A stretch of 33,006 nucleotides of DNA from Hyphococcus sp. GTDB taxonomy: Bacteria > Pseudomonadota > Alphaproteobacteria > Caulobacterales > Parvularculaceae. The notes under the pieces are model-generated. The model had not been told where the DNA came from. It did not search any database and saw only the letters and a list, made by a program, of their open reading frames with translations. The stretch lies in contig BQJG01000039.1 of the NCBI GenBank assembly GCA_021604585.1, positions 1-33,006 on the forward strand. The letters are read 5' to 3'. The position numbers were made by a program, and so were the translations under genes. Below, piece by piece: positions 8,127 to 15,433 of the stretch; positions within the stretch are counted from its first letter, which is position 1; the number at the start of each line of letters is the position of its first letter.

Positions 8127-8233
8127 ATGATCTCGCCCCTATTTTGCTGCACAGAGCTTCTACATCGCCCCGCTTATACGCAACGAGATCAGCGAGAAAG
8201 ACGGCAGACGGGAACGTGATCGTCCGTGATCTG

Positions 8234-9826
8234 CTATTCCGCCGCTTCCGCCGGGCTTGCGGGCGTCCAACGCAACACCGGATTGCGCGCCGCCGCCGTT
8301 TCATCAAGCCGCCTGCGCGGCGCATAAACCGGGGCCGCCTTGAATGCTTCCGCCTCGCCCGCTTTCGCGCGTTTTGCAAGACTCAGCATCGCGTCGCAGA
8401 ACAGATCGAGCTCGCGCATCGATTCCGATTCCGTCGGCTCGATCAGCATGGCGCCATGGACGACCAGCGGAAAATACATGGTCATCGGGTGATAGCCTTC
8501 ATCGATCATGGCTTTTGCAAAGTCGATGGTTTCAACGCCGGTGTCTTTCAGGAACCGGTCATCGAACAAAGCTTCATGCATGCAATGGCCCTCGAATGCC
8601 GGCGTCATTTCGGATTTCAGCCTTGCCAGCACATAGTTCGCGTTCAAGACTGCATCTTCCGACGCCTGCCGCACGCCATCCTTGCCGTGGCTCATCATGT
8701 AGGAAAGCGCGCGCACGAACATGCCCATCTGACCGTGAAACGCGGTGAGGCGCCCGAGGCTTTCGCCGCTGGCGTCCTCGGCTTTCGCTGCGCGGCGGGT
8801 TTCAATGAGGCTGTATTTGCCGTCTTCGCAAATGACGTAAGGCACCGGCGCGAAGGGCGCGAGCGCCTCCGACAGCACGGTCGGTCCCGAGCCCGGCCCG
8901 CCGCCGCCATGGGGCGTTGAAAATGTCTTGTGCAGATTGATGTGCATCGCATCGACGCCGAGGTCGCCGGGGCGCACCTTGCCGGCGATGGCGTTGAAAT
9001 TGGCGCCGTCGCAGTAGAAATAGCCGCCCGCTTCATGCACTGCGTCGGCAATGGCGCGAATGTCCCGCTCAAAGAGGCCGCATGTATTCGGGTTGGTCAC
9101 CATGATGCCGGCGATATCGGGCCCGAGTTTTTCTTTCATCGCGGCGAGATCGACGCGGCCGGTTTTGTCGGCGGGAATGTTTTCGACCGTAAAGCCGCAT
9201 TGCGCCGCCGTCGCCGGGTTGGTGCCGTGGGATGATTCCGGGGCCAGCACACGGGTGCGTTTGTCGCCTTCGCCGCGCGCGACGAGCGCCGCCTTGATCG
9301 CCATCATGCCGCAGAGCTCGCCATGGGCGCCGGCCTTCGGCGACATGGCGACCGCGGGCATGCCGGTCAACTCTTTCAGCCAGAACGCCAGATTGTCGAT
9401 CAGCTCCAATGCTCCCTGTACGGCCGATTCCGGCGCCAGCGGGTGGAGATCGCCGAAGCCGGAAAGCCGCGCCATTTTTTCGTTGAGACGCGGATTGTGC
9501 TTCATGGTGCAGCTCCCGAGCGGGAACGGGCCCATGTCGATGGCGTAATTCTTTTGGCTGAGCCGCACGAAATGGCGCATGGTTTCCGGCTCGGATAGCC
9601 CGGGCAGGCCAATGTCGGATTTGCGCGCCAGCCCGCCGAGGCGGTTTGCATTGCTTTTCAGTTCTGGCAGATCAACGCCGGTCCCGGCGAAATCTCCGAA
9701 CTCGAAAGACAACAGCTCCTCGATCTGCAACGCCTTGTTGCCCGTGAAGGTCTTGGCGCTCGATTGCGCCGCCTCGCCTGCGCCAGAAGTCGGTGTTGTG
9801 GGGCGGCCCTGATTGTTCATGTTCAT
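8234..9826 (-). CDS. gcvPB: glycine dehydrogenase (decarboxylating) subunit 2
   Basis: This is the C-terminal half-protein of the P-protein of the glycine cleavage system, a PLP enzyme that decarboxylates glycine and passes the aminomethyl group to lipoyl-GcvH. The 530 residues include the family start FPLGSCTMKHNPR (101-113), the loop SPKAGAHGELCG, SSHGTNPATA (198-207), the cofactor-side CDGANFNAI and the PLP lysine K300 within NLHKTFSTPHGGGGPG. Two ATGs lie close together; the second (9820) has GGGATGAAC in front and may be used instead. It follows a 198-residue orphan gene by 15 bases and is the last gene of the gcv operon under glycine riboswitch control. Position K300 was counted by eye. 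Confidence 0.95.
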   Translation of the reverse strand: MNMNNQGRPTTPTSGAGEAAQSSAKTFTGNKALQIEELLSFEFGDFAGTGVDLPELKSNANRLGGLARKSDIGLPGLSEPETMRHFVRLSQKNYAIDMGPFPLGSCTMKHNPRLNEKMARLSGFGDLHPLAPESAVQGALELIDNLAFWLKELTGMPAVAMSPKAGAHGELCGMMAIKAALVARGEGDKRTRVLAPESSHGTNPATAAQCGFTVENIPADKTGRVDLAAMKEKLGPDIAGIMVTNPNTCGLFERDIRAIADAVHEAGGYFYCDGANFNAIAGKVRPGDLGVDAMHINLHKTFSTPHGGGGPGSGPTVLSEALAPFAPVPYVICEDGKYSLIETRRAAKAEDASGESLGRLTAFHGQMGMFVRALSYMMSHGKDGVRQASEDAVLNANYVLARLKSEMTPAFEGHCMHEALFDDRFLKDTGVETIDFAKAMIDEGYHPMTMYFPLVVHGAMLIEPTESESMRELDLFCDAMLSLAKRAKAGEAEAFKAAPVYAPRRRLDETAAARNPVLRWTPASPAEAAE

Positions 9827-9841
9827 CCCGTGTATCTGCGT

Positions 9842-10438
9842 TTAATCGGAGTCTCTTTTCCAATCCGAAGACCAATCTATACATCGTCCGATATTGTTCG
9901 GTCTGATTTCGATCTGATCAATTGACAAGGTCACAAACCGCCAAGTTTCGAATTCGAACTTTCCTTGTTGTTCTTCGCATTTCTTTTCTGCTTTTTTGGT
10001 ATCGGCAGAGTGAAAGCCGACGATATGAACTTGTAACTGACCCGTGAAATCTTGTTCGGGGAAATCTTTGAATGGGCTGGGCACTTCATTTTGATGGCTA
10101 GCGTAGTCAGCCGGACCAGCCCCGCATGAGAGCGCAAATTTTTCTATTGTGAAAAATTCGCTGACTAGCGATTCTATCTTTTGTTTAACATCAACGGAAA
10201 ACTGTGCTGGAGCTCGTTCAAATTTAGTTAATTTTGGCCGTTCGCGATGCTTGTTAGTGATTGACAAAACATATTGCGCATCGCCGCAGTCTAATTCAAT
10301 CACCCTTGTTTCCGATACTGGCCCCTTTCCTGCCCAACGCAAAGCTTGCGTTACCTGTTCCTCCGCATTCGCATTCATGTTCAAACCAAAGAAACAAAGC
10401 GCGATGCACACAAAGTGTTTGGACCGCGAACGACTCAC
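9842..10438 (-). CDS. exported protein of unknown function inserted in the gcv operon
   Basis: I do not recognise this 198-residue protein. A Sec-type signal peptide is clear (basic SRSRSK, hydrophobic FVCIALCFFGLN, cleavage after about A25). The mature part has four cysteines at about 51, 105, 154 and 186, enough for two disulfides, and reads as a mixed alpha/beta protein. The GTG start at 10438 overlaps the gcvPA stop by four bases (GTGA), so translation is coupled to gcvPA, and gcvPB follows 15 bases later. Its AT-rich codon use stands out from gcvPA and gcvPB, suggesting insertion into a once contiguous gcvPA-gcvPB pair. An exported product makes a direct role in the cytoplasmic glycine decarboxylase unlikely. 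Coding status is supported by signal peptide, coupling and uninterrupted length. Confidence 0.72.
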   Translation of the reverse strand: MSRSRSKHFVCIALCFFGLNMNANAEEQVTQALRWAGKGPVSETRVIELDCGDAQYVLSITNKHRERPKLTKFERAPAQFSVDVKQKIESLVSEFFTIEKFALSCGAGPADYASHQNEVPSPFKDFPEQDFTGQLQVHIVGFHSADTKKAEKKCEEQQGKFEFETWRFVTLSIDQIEIRPNNIGRCIDWSSDWKRDSD

Positions 10439-11778
10439 GACAGCGCCTCACGCAATTTCGCAGAAAATGTTTCGATATCCTCATCGCTCACGCATTCCGT
10501 CGCGGCGACGATGAGAAGATTGTGCGCGTCCTTGTCATGGGGCCACAATCGCTCGCCGGGCACGCCGGCGAGAACGCCCTCACCCGCGAGTTTTTCAACA
10601 ACGCCGGTGGCGTTTTTCGGCAGGCGCAGCGTGAATTCGTTGAAATAGGATTTGTTGATCACTTCGACGCCGGGAATTTGTCCCAGCGCATCGGCGGTCT
10701 TGCAAGCCGCTTCATGATTGAGCGCGGCGAGATTGCGCAGGCCCGCTTCACCCAGCAGCGTCATGTGAACCGTGAACGCCAAAACGCAAAGGCCGGAATT
10801 AGTGCAGATGTTCGACGTCGCCTTATCGCGGCGGATATGCTGCTCGCGGGTTGAGAGCGTTAAAACGAAACCGCGCTTGCCTTCCGCATCCGTGGTCTGG
10901 CCGCAGAGGCGTCCCGGCATTTGCCGCATATATTTCTGGCGCGTGGCAAAGAGACCCACATAGGGCCCGCCATAGTTCAGGCCATTGCCGATGGACTGGC
11001 CTTCGCCGACAACAATGTCGGCGCCCATTTCGCCGGGGCTCTTCAGCGCGCCCAGCGATACGGTTTCAGTGACCACCGCCACCAGCAGCGCGCCTTTCGC
11101 GTGCGCGGCTTCGGCGATCGGCGTTAAATCGCGGACATTGCCGAACACGTCCGGCGACTGGACGATCACGCAGGCGGTGTCGTCATCGATCTGCGCCGCA
11201 AGGTCTTCCGACGCATCGACATCGATTGGCGCCTGAATGACTTTCGCATCGACCAGCTCAAGATTGGTGCGGGTCACGGCGGCGTAATGCGGATGCAGCC
11301 CGCCGGACATGACGATCCGACTTTTCTTTGTCACCCGCCGCGCCATCAGCGCCGCCTCGGCGCACCCCGTCGAGCCGTCATACATAGAAGCGTTGGCGAC
11401 CTCCATGCCAGTGAGCGCCGCCACCTGGGTCTGGAACTCAAACAGATATTGCAACGTGCCTTGCGCGATTTCCGGCTGGTACGGCGTGTAGGCGGTGAGA
11501 AACTCAGAGCGCTGAATAATATGGTCAACCGTGGCCGGGATATGGTGCTTATACGCACCCGCGCCAAGAAAAGACGGCCCCGCGCCCGCTGCACGATTCT
11601 TTGCCGCCATGGCGCCCAAAGCGCGCTCGACTTCCAATTCGCCCATATGATCGGGCAAATCGAATTTCGCATTCAACGCATTGGCGGGAACATCGGTGAA
11701 CAACTCATCAACCGACTTCACGCCAATTGTTTGCAGCATGGCGCGGCGTTCGGTTACGTTCAGCGGCAAATAGCGCAT
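10435..11778 (-). CDS. gcvPA: glycine dehydrogenase (decarboxylating) subunit 1
   Basis: This is the N-terminal half-protein of the two-subunit P-protein; it pairs with GcvPB to form the glycine decarboxylase. The 447 residues begin MRYLPLNVTERRAMLQTIG, the normal family start, and contain SFLGAGAYKHHIPA, FLTAYTPYQPEIAQGTLQ, NASMYDGSTGCAEA, SGGLHPHY and the later GEGQSIGNGLNYGGPYVG and EQHIRRDKATSNICTN. The start codon shares one base with the gcvH stop (TAATG), so the two are translated as a coupled pair. Downstream, a GTG-started orphan gene overlaps its stop by four bases. All expected family regions are present. Confidence 0.96.
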   Translation of the reverse strand: MRYLPLNVTERRAMLQTIGVKSVDELFTDVPANALNAKFDLPDHMGELEVERALGAMAAKNRAAGAGPSFLGAGAYKHHIPATVDHIIQRSEFLTAYTPYQPEIAQGTLQYLFEFQTQVAALTGMEVANASMYDGSTGCAEAALMARRVTKKSRIVMSGGLHPHYAAVTRTNLELVDAKVIQAPIDVDASEDLAAQIDDDTACVIVQSPDVFGNVRDLTPIAEAAHAKGALLVAVVTETVSLGALKSPGEMGADIVVGEGQSIGNGLNYGGPYVGLFATRQKYMRQMPGRLCGQTTDAEGKRGFVLTLSTREQHIRRDKATSNICTNSGLCVLAFTVHMTLLGEAGLRNLAALNHEAACKTADALGQIPGVEVINKSYFNEFTLRLPKNATGVVEKLAGEGVLAGVPGERLWPHDKDAHNLLIVAATECVSDEDIETFSAKLREALS

Positions 11779-12149
11779 TAGTGCGACTCTGCGAAAGATT
11801 GATAGACGCTCTCATCCATCAGCGCGTCGAGCTCAGAAGGGTTGGATAGCTTCAACTTCACAAACCACGAGGCGCCGCCGGGGTCTTCATTGACCTTGGA
11901 AGGATCGTCAACGATCGCGTTGTTCACTTCGATAACTTCACCGGAAACTGGCGCGTAAACGTCGGAAGCAGCTTTCACCGATTCAACAACCGCCATTTCA
12001 TCGCCCTTGGCGAAGGTCTTGCCGACTTCAGGAAGCTCAACGAACACCACATCGCCCAGTTGTTCGGCGGCGTGGTTGCTAATGCCGACGATGTAAACAT
12101 CGCCTTCGGCTTTCACCCATTCGTGATCTTCGGTGTATTTTACAGTCAT
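11778..12149 (-). CDS. gcvH: glycine cleavage system H protein
   Basis: GcvH is the small lipoyl-carrying shuttle that takes the aminomethyl group from the P-protein to GcvT. The 123-residue product has the standard start (MTVKYTEDHEWV), the beta-barrel core YIVGISNHAAEQLGDVV and the lipoylation site ESVKAASD with the modified lysine at residue 59. The C-terminal SELDALMDESVYQSF is also normal for the family. I took the ATG at 12149 because it matches the family start and has GGGAGCAAACC upstream. It lies ten bases after gcvT and overlaps gcvPA by one base. Function is certain at family level. Confidence 0.97.
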   Translation of the reverse strand: MTVKYTEDHEWVKAEGDVYIVGISNHAAEQLGDVVFVELPEVGKTFAKGDEMAVVESVKAASDVYAPVSGEVIEVNNAIVDDPSKVNEDPGGASWFVKLKLSNPSELDALMDESVYQSFAESH

Positions 12150-12159
12150 GGTTTGCTCC

Positions 12160-13290
12160 CTAACCCCGGTAATAGTTGTTCGGCACAAATGGCATTGCCG
12201 CGACAGTTGCGGGCAAGGGCTTGCCACGCACCATCAACTGAATTTCGGTCCCATCTTCGGCGAAGGCCGCTTCGACATATCCCATGGCGACAGGTGCGCC
12301 GACCGTCGGGCCAAAACCGCCGGAGGTGACAACGCCGATCACCTTTCCGTCTGTGGACTGAATTTCGGCTCCCTCACGCGCAGGCGCGCGGCCCGATGGC
12401 TGGATGCCGACGCGCAGGCGCACAGGGCCGTCGCGCAATTCACGCAGAATGCGCGTCGCGCCTGCGAAACCGCCTTCTTCGCGGCGGCGCTTGCCAATCG
12501 TGAAGCCGAGATTGGCTTCAACTGGGGAAATCTCCGGCGATAAATCATGGCCGTAAAGGCACATGCCGGCTTCAAGGCGCAGCGAGTCGCGCGCGCCCAA
12601 TCCAATCGGCTCTACGCGCGGATCAGCAAGCAGCAGCTTTGCAAGCTCGTCTGCATCTTTGTCCCAAACTGAAATTTCAAAGCCGTCTTCGCCGGTGTAC
12701 CCGCCGCGAGTCACCACCGCGATGATGTCGCCGATCCGGAATTCGCCAAAGCTCATAAATTTTAGCTCAGCAGCGGCTTCGCAATGCTGCGTCAAGACAT
12801 CAACCGCCATCGGTCCCTGCAACGCCAATAAAGCACGATTATCGAACCGCTCCAGTTTTGCGCTCTTTGGCAAGCTGGCGTCGAGATAGGCGTAATCTGC
12901 GTCCTTGCAAGCGCCGTTGACGACGATGTTCAACCGCCCATCCGTATCCGGACGGCTGACCATCAAATCATCAAGGATGCCGCCCTGCTCACTCAGCAAA
13001 ACGGTGAGGCGCTGACGCCAAACGCCGAGTTTTTTCACTTCCCCAGGAACAAGCGTTTCAAGCGCGCTTGCCGCTGTTTCGTGATCTGCGGCGACAATGA
13101 CAGCCTGCCCCATATGAGACACATCGAACAGACCCGCCTTTTCGCGCGTGTGCAAATGCTCTTTCAGGACGCCCGTCGGATATTGCACCGGCATGTCATA
13201 ACCGGCGAACGGAACCATTTTGGCGCCGAGTGAAACATGCAGCGCGTGAAGCGGTGTTTTCTTGAGCGGTTGATCTGCGGTATTCGACAT
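12160..13290 (-). CDS. gcvT: glycine cleavage system aminomethyltransferase T
   Basis: GcvT takes the aminomethyl group from lipoyl-GcvH, releases ammonia and makes 5,10-methylene-tetrahydrofolate. The 376-residue protein shows the family N-terminus (KKTPLHALHVSLGAKMVPFAGYDMPVQY), the folate-site region GLFDVSHMGQ, the GGILDDLMVSR segment, the conserved aspartate in this region, and RGGYTGEDGFEI in the middle. The C-terminal barrel contains GGFGPTVGAPVAMGYV. It is the first gene of the operon gcvT-gcvH-gcvPA-orphan-gcvPB and lies 48 bases downstream of a tandem glycine riboswitch, which should turn the operon on when glycine is plentiful. Confidence 0.96.
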   Translation of the reverse strand: MSNTADQPLKKTPLHALHVSLGAKMVPFAGYDMPVQYPTGVLKEHLHTREKAGLFDVSHMGQAVIVAADHETAASALETLVPGEVKKLGVWRQRLTVLLSEQGGILDDLMVSRPDTDGRLNIVVNGACKDADYAYLDASLPKSAKLERFDNRALLALQGPMAVDVLTQHCEAAAELKFMSFGEFRIGDIIAVVTRGGYTGEDGFEISVWDKDADELAKLLLADPRVEPIGLGARDSLRLEAGMCLYGHDLSPEISPVEANLGFTIGKRRREEGGFAGATRILRELRDGPVRLRVGIQPSGRAPAREGAEIQSTDGKVIGVVTSGGFGPTVGAPVAMGYVEAAFAEDGTEIQLMVRGKPLPATVAAMPFVPNNYYRG

Positions 13291-13312
13291 TCAAATTTCC
13301 CATGGCGTTAAG

Positions 13313-13334
13313 GTCACCGCAAAGATGCGGCGAC
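13313..13334 (-). other. hairpin between riboswitch and gcvT
   Basis: An inverted repeat (core CCGCA, loop AAGA, TGCGG, extended by GTC/GAC across one mismatch) sits between the second aptamer and gcvT, about 22 bases upstream of the start codon. It is a candidate part of the expression platform. No T-run follows in the direction of transcription, so it is not an obvious intrinsic terminator. Its role is inference. Confidence 0.4.
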
Positions 13335-13338
13335 CCCG

Positions 13339-13525
13339 GCTGTCACGGGAACCTGAGAGATTTCACGGGACAGGTGTCCCACTTACTCCGTCGGTGGAGC
13401 GGCGCTCAAAATGCGCGGCTCGCTTTCCAGCCTTTAACGCAGCGAAGCGGTCCTTCTGCCTGAGAGTTTCCGGGGCGGTTGCTCCTTCGGCGCCGGAGGC
13501 GATCTTTGCCTCCGATCTCTCCCGC
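13339..13525 (-). promoter_or_regulatory. tandem glycine riboswitch
   Basis: Reading the minus strand, two glycine aptamers lie in series upstream of gcvT. The first (about 13525 to 13447) opens with GCGGGAGAGAT, has the core CGCCGAAGGAGCAA and closes with CTCTCAGGCAGAAGGACCGC. The second (about 13431 to 13339) opens with GCTGGAAAGCGAG, has CACCGACGGAGTAAGT and closes with CTCTCAGGTTCCCG and CAGC. A 15-base linker separates them. The closing P1 pairs (GCGG/CCGC and GCTG/CAGC) are both present. Such elements sense glycine and switch on the gcv operon in many bacteria; their position directly before gcvT agrees with that. Confidence 0.95.
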
Positions 13526-13559
13526 ATGCTGCTGTCCGCATGTCAGCGAACATGGCGCG

Positions 13560-13587
13560 ACCATAGGCGCGGTTAAGGCTGAGTCAA
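13560..13587 (-). promoter_or_regulatory. probable sigma-70 promoter of the gcv operon
   Basis: On the minus strand TTGACT (13587-13582) and TATGGT (13565-13560) are separated by 16 bases. The expected start near 13552 places the first glycine aptamer about 27 bases into the transcript. Location between zur and the riboswitch fits the gcv promoter. Confidence 0.6.
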
Positions 13588-13591
13588 TGAT

Positions 13592-13606
13592 TCTGATGAC
13601 GTCAGA
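13592..13606. promoter_or_regulatory. imperfect palindrome upstream of the gcv -35 box
   Basis: TCTGATGACGTCAGA is a 15-base palindrome with a single mismatched pair. It lies five bases upstream of the probable gcv -35 box and just after the zur stop codon, a usual operator position. The binding protein, if any, is unknown. Confidence 0.3.
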
Positions 13607-13614
13607 CGCGGAAT

Positions 13615-14049
13615 CTAAGCTGCTGCAGCGCACGCATTGCAATTGCCTTTAATTTCAAGGCGGGCCGTATGCATGTCAAAAGCTGCGGCGCGCACAGCGG
13701 GGGCAATATCAGCCTCCACCGCCATGACCTGTAACTCTTTTACCGTTGAGCAGTTCTCGCAAACAAGGAATGTTTGCACCACATGGGGGCCGTCATGGTT
13801 GCACAGCATAAAAGCGTTCATGCCGTCGATTTTGTGGATGTGCCCTTTGGCCTCAAGCCCGTCGAGCGCGCGGTAGACGGTCATTGGCGCTCGAACACCC
13901 AGTTCTTTGAGCTTATCGAGAATTTCATAGGCTTTGAGCGGGTCCCGGCTTGCCGCAAGCACGTCCCAGACCAGTTTTTCATTTTTCAGAAGCCCTGCGG
14001 GACGCTTACGCGAGACGTCTCTGCCCGTTTTGCTTACGTGGTCGCTCAT
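13615..14049 (-). CDS. zur: Zur-type Fur family transcriptional regulator
   Basis: The 144-residue protein has the Fur family winged-helix region (residues about 20-75) and a metal-binding dimerisation region. The sequence AYEILDKL, then PMTVYRALDGLEAKGHIHKI and the N-x-x-x-x-C step after it follow the Zur subgroup rather than Fur or Irr. Structural zinc cysteine pairs are visible at C97/C100 (CENC) and C137/C140 (CNAC), with C83 as a likely further ligand. Zur represses zinc uptake genes when zinc is sufficient. The ATG at 14049 has GGGAGG eight bases upstream, better than an in-frame start at 14073. No zinc transporter lies beside it; the adjacent importer looks ferric-iron specific, so its targets are probably elsewhere. 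Confidence 0.85.
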   Translation of the reverse strand: MSDHVSKTGRDVSRKRPAGLLKNEKLVWDVLAASRDPLKAYEILDKLKELGVRAPMTVYRALDGLEAKGHIHKIDGMNAFMLCNHDGPHVVQTFLVCENCSTVKELQVMAVEADIAPAVRAAAFDMHTARLEIKGNCNACAAAA

Positions 14050-14072
14050 ATTTGCCTCCCGAACTGATTCCA

Positions 14073-14092
14073 TTTGTTATAGCTTTGTTATA
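14073..14092 (-). promoter_or_regulatory. direct repeat in the zur promoter region
   Basis: TATAACAAA occurs twice on the minus strand, at 14092-14084 and 14081-14073, with a period of 11 bases (one helical turn). Both copies include TATAAC, close to a -10 box, and resemble the TGTTATA half-site of Zur operators, but arranged as a direct repeat instead of a palindrome. It may be a tandem -10 element, an autoregulatory site, or both. Confidence 0.4.
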
Positions 14093-14106
14093 TCATTCTG
14101 GAAACC

Positions 14107-15381
14107 CTAGCGGATGTACTTTTTTTCCCGGAACCAGGTCGAGCCTAACCATTTTACCCCGCTTTTGACAGGCAATCCGGCATGACGGGTCGATGGATCT
14201 GGCTTGCCCGTTTCAAGGGTATTTTCAAACACCAGCACGTCGCCAGGGTTTCCCCGAAAGCGGATATCCGGTGACAGAAAATGAGTCTCGCCGCCTTCAT
14301 ATTCATTGTTGAGATAAAGCAATGCCGTTGTCACGCGTTGTCCGCCGCGTGCACGCTCTGGTCCATCCGGCAGCCAGTCAAAATGCGGACGATATTCCTT
14401 ACCCGGAGCGTATAAAAGCACGCCTAACGATTCAGCATGCTCCGGCGAATGTCCGGCAAGTAATGCGAGGCGGCGATTAAAAACCGTCAAGGGTAGGTCA
14501 AGATCGACGATGCTCATAATCGCCGTCAAGGAGCTTCTATATTCATCCTGACGCGATTCACGCGTTTGCGGATCGGCGATCATCGACGGAGCCAATAATC
14601 TTGCAGAAGAGGCAATGATATATTCGCACTCCTCCAGCGTGAAGGCCTTGCGATAAACGCGCGCCGACGGCGACGGACATACAGACTCAGCTTGGTGCGA
14701 CAGCTTTTCCGGTTGTCGCGACAGCATCGCCTCAACACGATCCCAATCCGGCGCCAGCGCATTCCCTGTTTGCGCCGCGGGGACTGTGTGCAGTGCCGCA
14801 GCCAGCGCACTGGCGTTCGGATATTGGGCATTCTCGAGCAAGTCGAGAAGACGCGAGGCGGCCTGAGAGTCAGCATGCAACCGCCCATTACAGGCGCGCC
14901 GCACCAATATGGCCCCGGCGCAGGGATCCTTTGGCGCAGCAAGCGCAAATAAGGCTGCGCCATCAGCATCATCCGGATCATGTGCAAAAAGCAGCATAGC
15001 GATTTCGCGCATGGCTGCAGGGCTGTTTTGTTTTGCCGCGCCAAGAATTTGAGCGACAGCCGCGCTCCAGTCTTCATCGACCCCGAAACCATTTGCGCGC
15101 ATCACGGCCAGCAATCGGAGCGCCGGGGCCGACCCGTTTTCTGCCGCACGTTCAAGCATCGCCGCCGCGTCAGTCATGCCGGAATCATCGAGCCGCCTGG
15201 TCGCCAGCGTATAGAGCGCATCGCCGAAACCTTGCTCCGCCGCTGCTTTTAGCAAGCGGTCGGCTTTATCCTTTTCGCCCCTGACGCTCAGTTGCGCCGC
15301 AAGCTGGTATTGCGCGCGCGCCTCGCCAGCGGCGGCGCGTTTGTGAAGCTCGGCTAGAGATGGAGTGGACGGTGCAGTCAT
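14107..15381 (-). CDS. Sel1-repeat protein fused to a prolyl 4-hydroxylase-like 2OG-Fe(II) dioxygenase
   Basis: The 424-residue protein joins two regions. Residues 5 to about 160 are a helical series of Sel1-like repeats (for example GEARAQYQLAAQL and QGFGDALYTLATR), which usually bind proteins. The C-terminal 190 residues are a P4H-type double-stranded beta-helix: H333-x-D335 (RPHFDWLPD), the GGETHF strand, the distal H400 (STRHAGLP) and K410 ten residues later for 2-oxoglutarate. All iron and co-substrate ligands are thus present, so an active hydroxylase is likely; the target residue is unknown. The gene follows the iron-binding protein gene by 52 bases on the same strand and could share its iron-dependent expression. 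No signal peptide is seen. Residue numbers were counted by eye. Confidence 0.85.
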   Translation of the reverse strand: MTAPSTPSLAELHKRAAAGEARAQYQLAAQLSVRGEKDKADRLLKAAAEQGFGDALYTLATRRLDDSGMTDAAAMLERAAENGSAPALRLLAVMRANGFGVDEDWSAAVAQILGAAKQNSPAAMREIAMLLFAHDPDDADGAALFALAAPKDPCAGAILVRRACNGRLHADSQAASRLLDLLENAQYPNASALAAALHTVPAAQTGNALAPDWDRVEAMLSRQPEKLSHQAESVCPSPSARVYRKAFTLEECEYIIASSARLLAPSMIADPQTRESRQDEYRSSLTAIMSIVDLDLPLTVFNRRLALLAGHSPEHAESLGVLLYAPGKEYRPHFDWLPDGPERARGGQRVTTALLYLNNEYEGGETHFLSPDIRFRGNPGDVLVFENTLETGKPDPSTRHAGLPVKSGVKWLGSTWFREKKYIR

Positions 15382-15433
15382 GGAGCAAGGCTAGCGCCGA
15401 CTTGCAGACAGGGCCAGTGTTAAGGTGGGGTGA

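Noticed and set aside
8111..8920. 269-codon frame on plus opposite gcvPB
   Set aside because: Antisense of the conserved gcvPB C-terminus; His/Arg-rich composition is a frame shadow.
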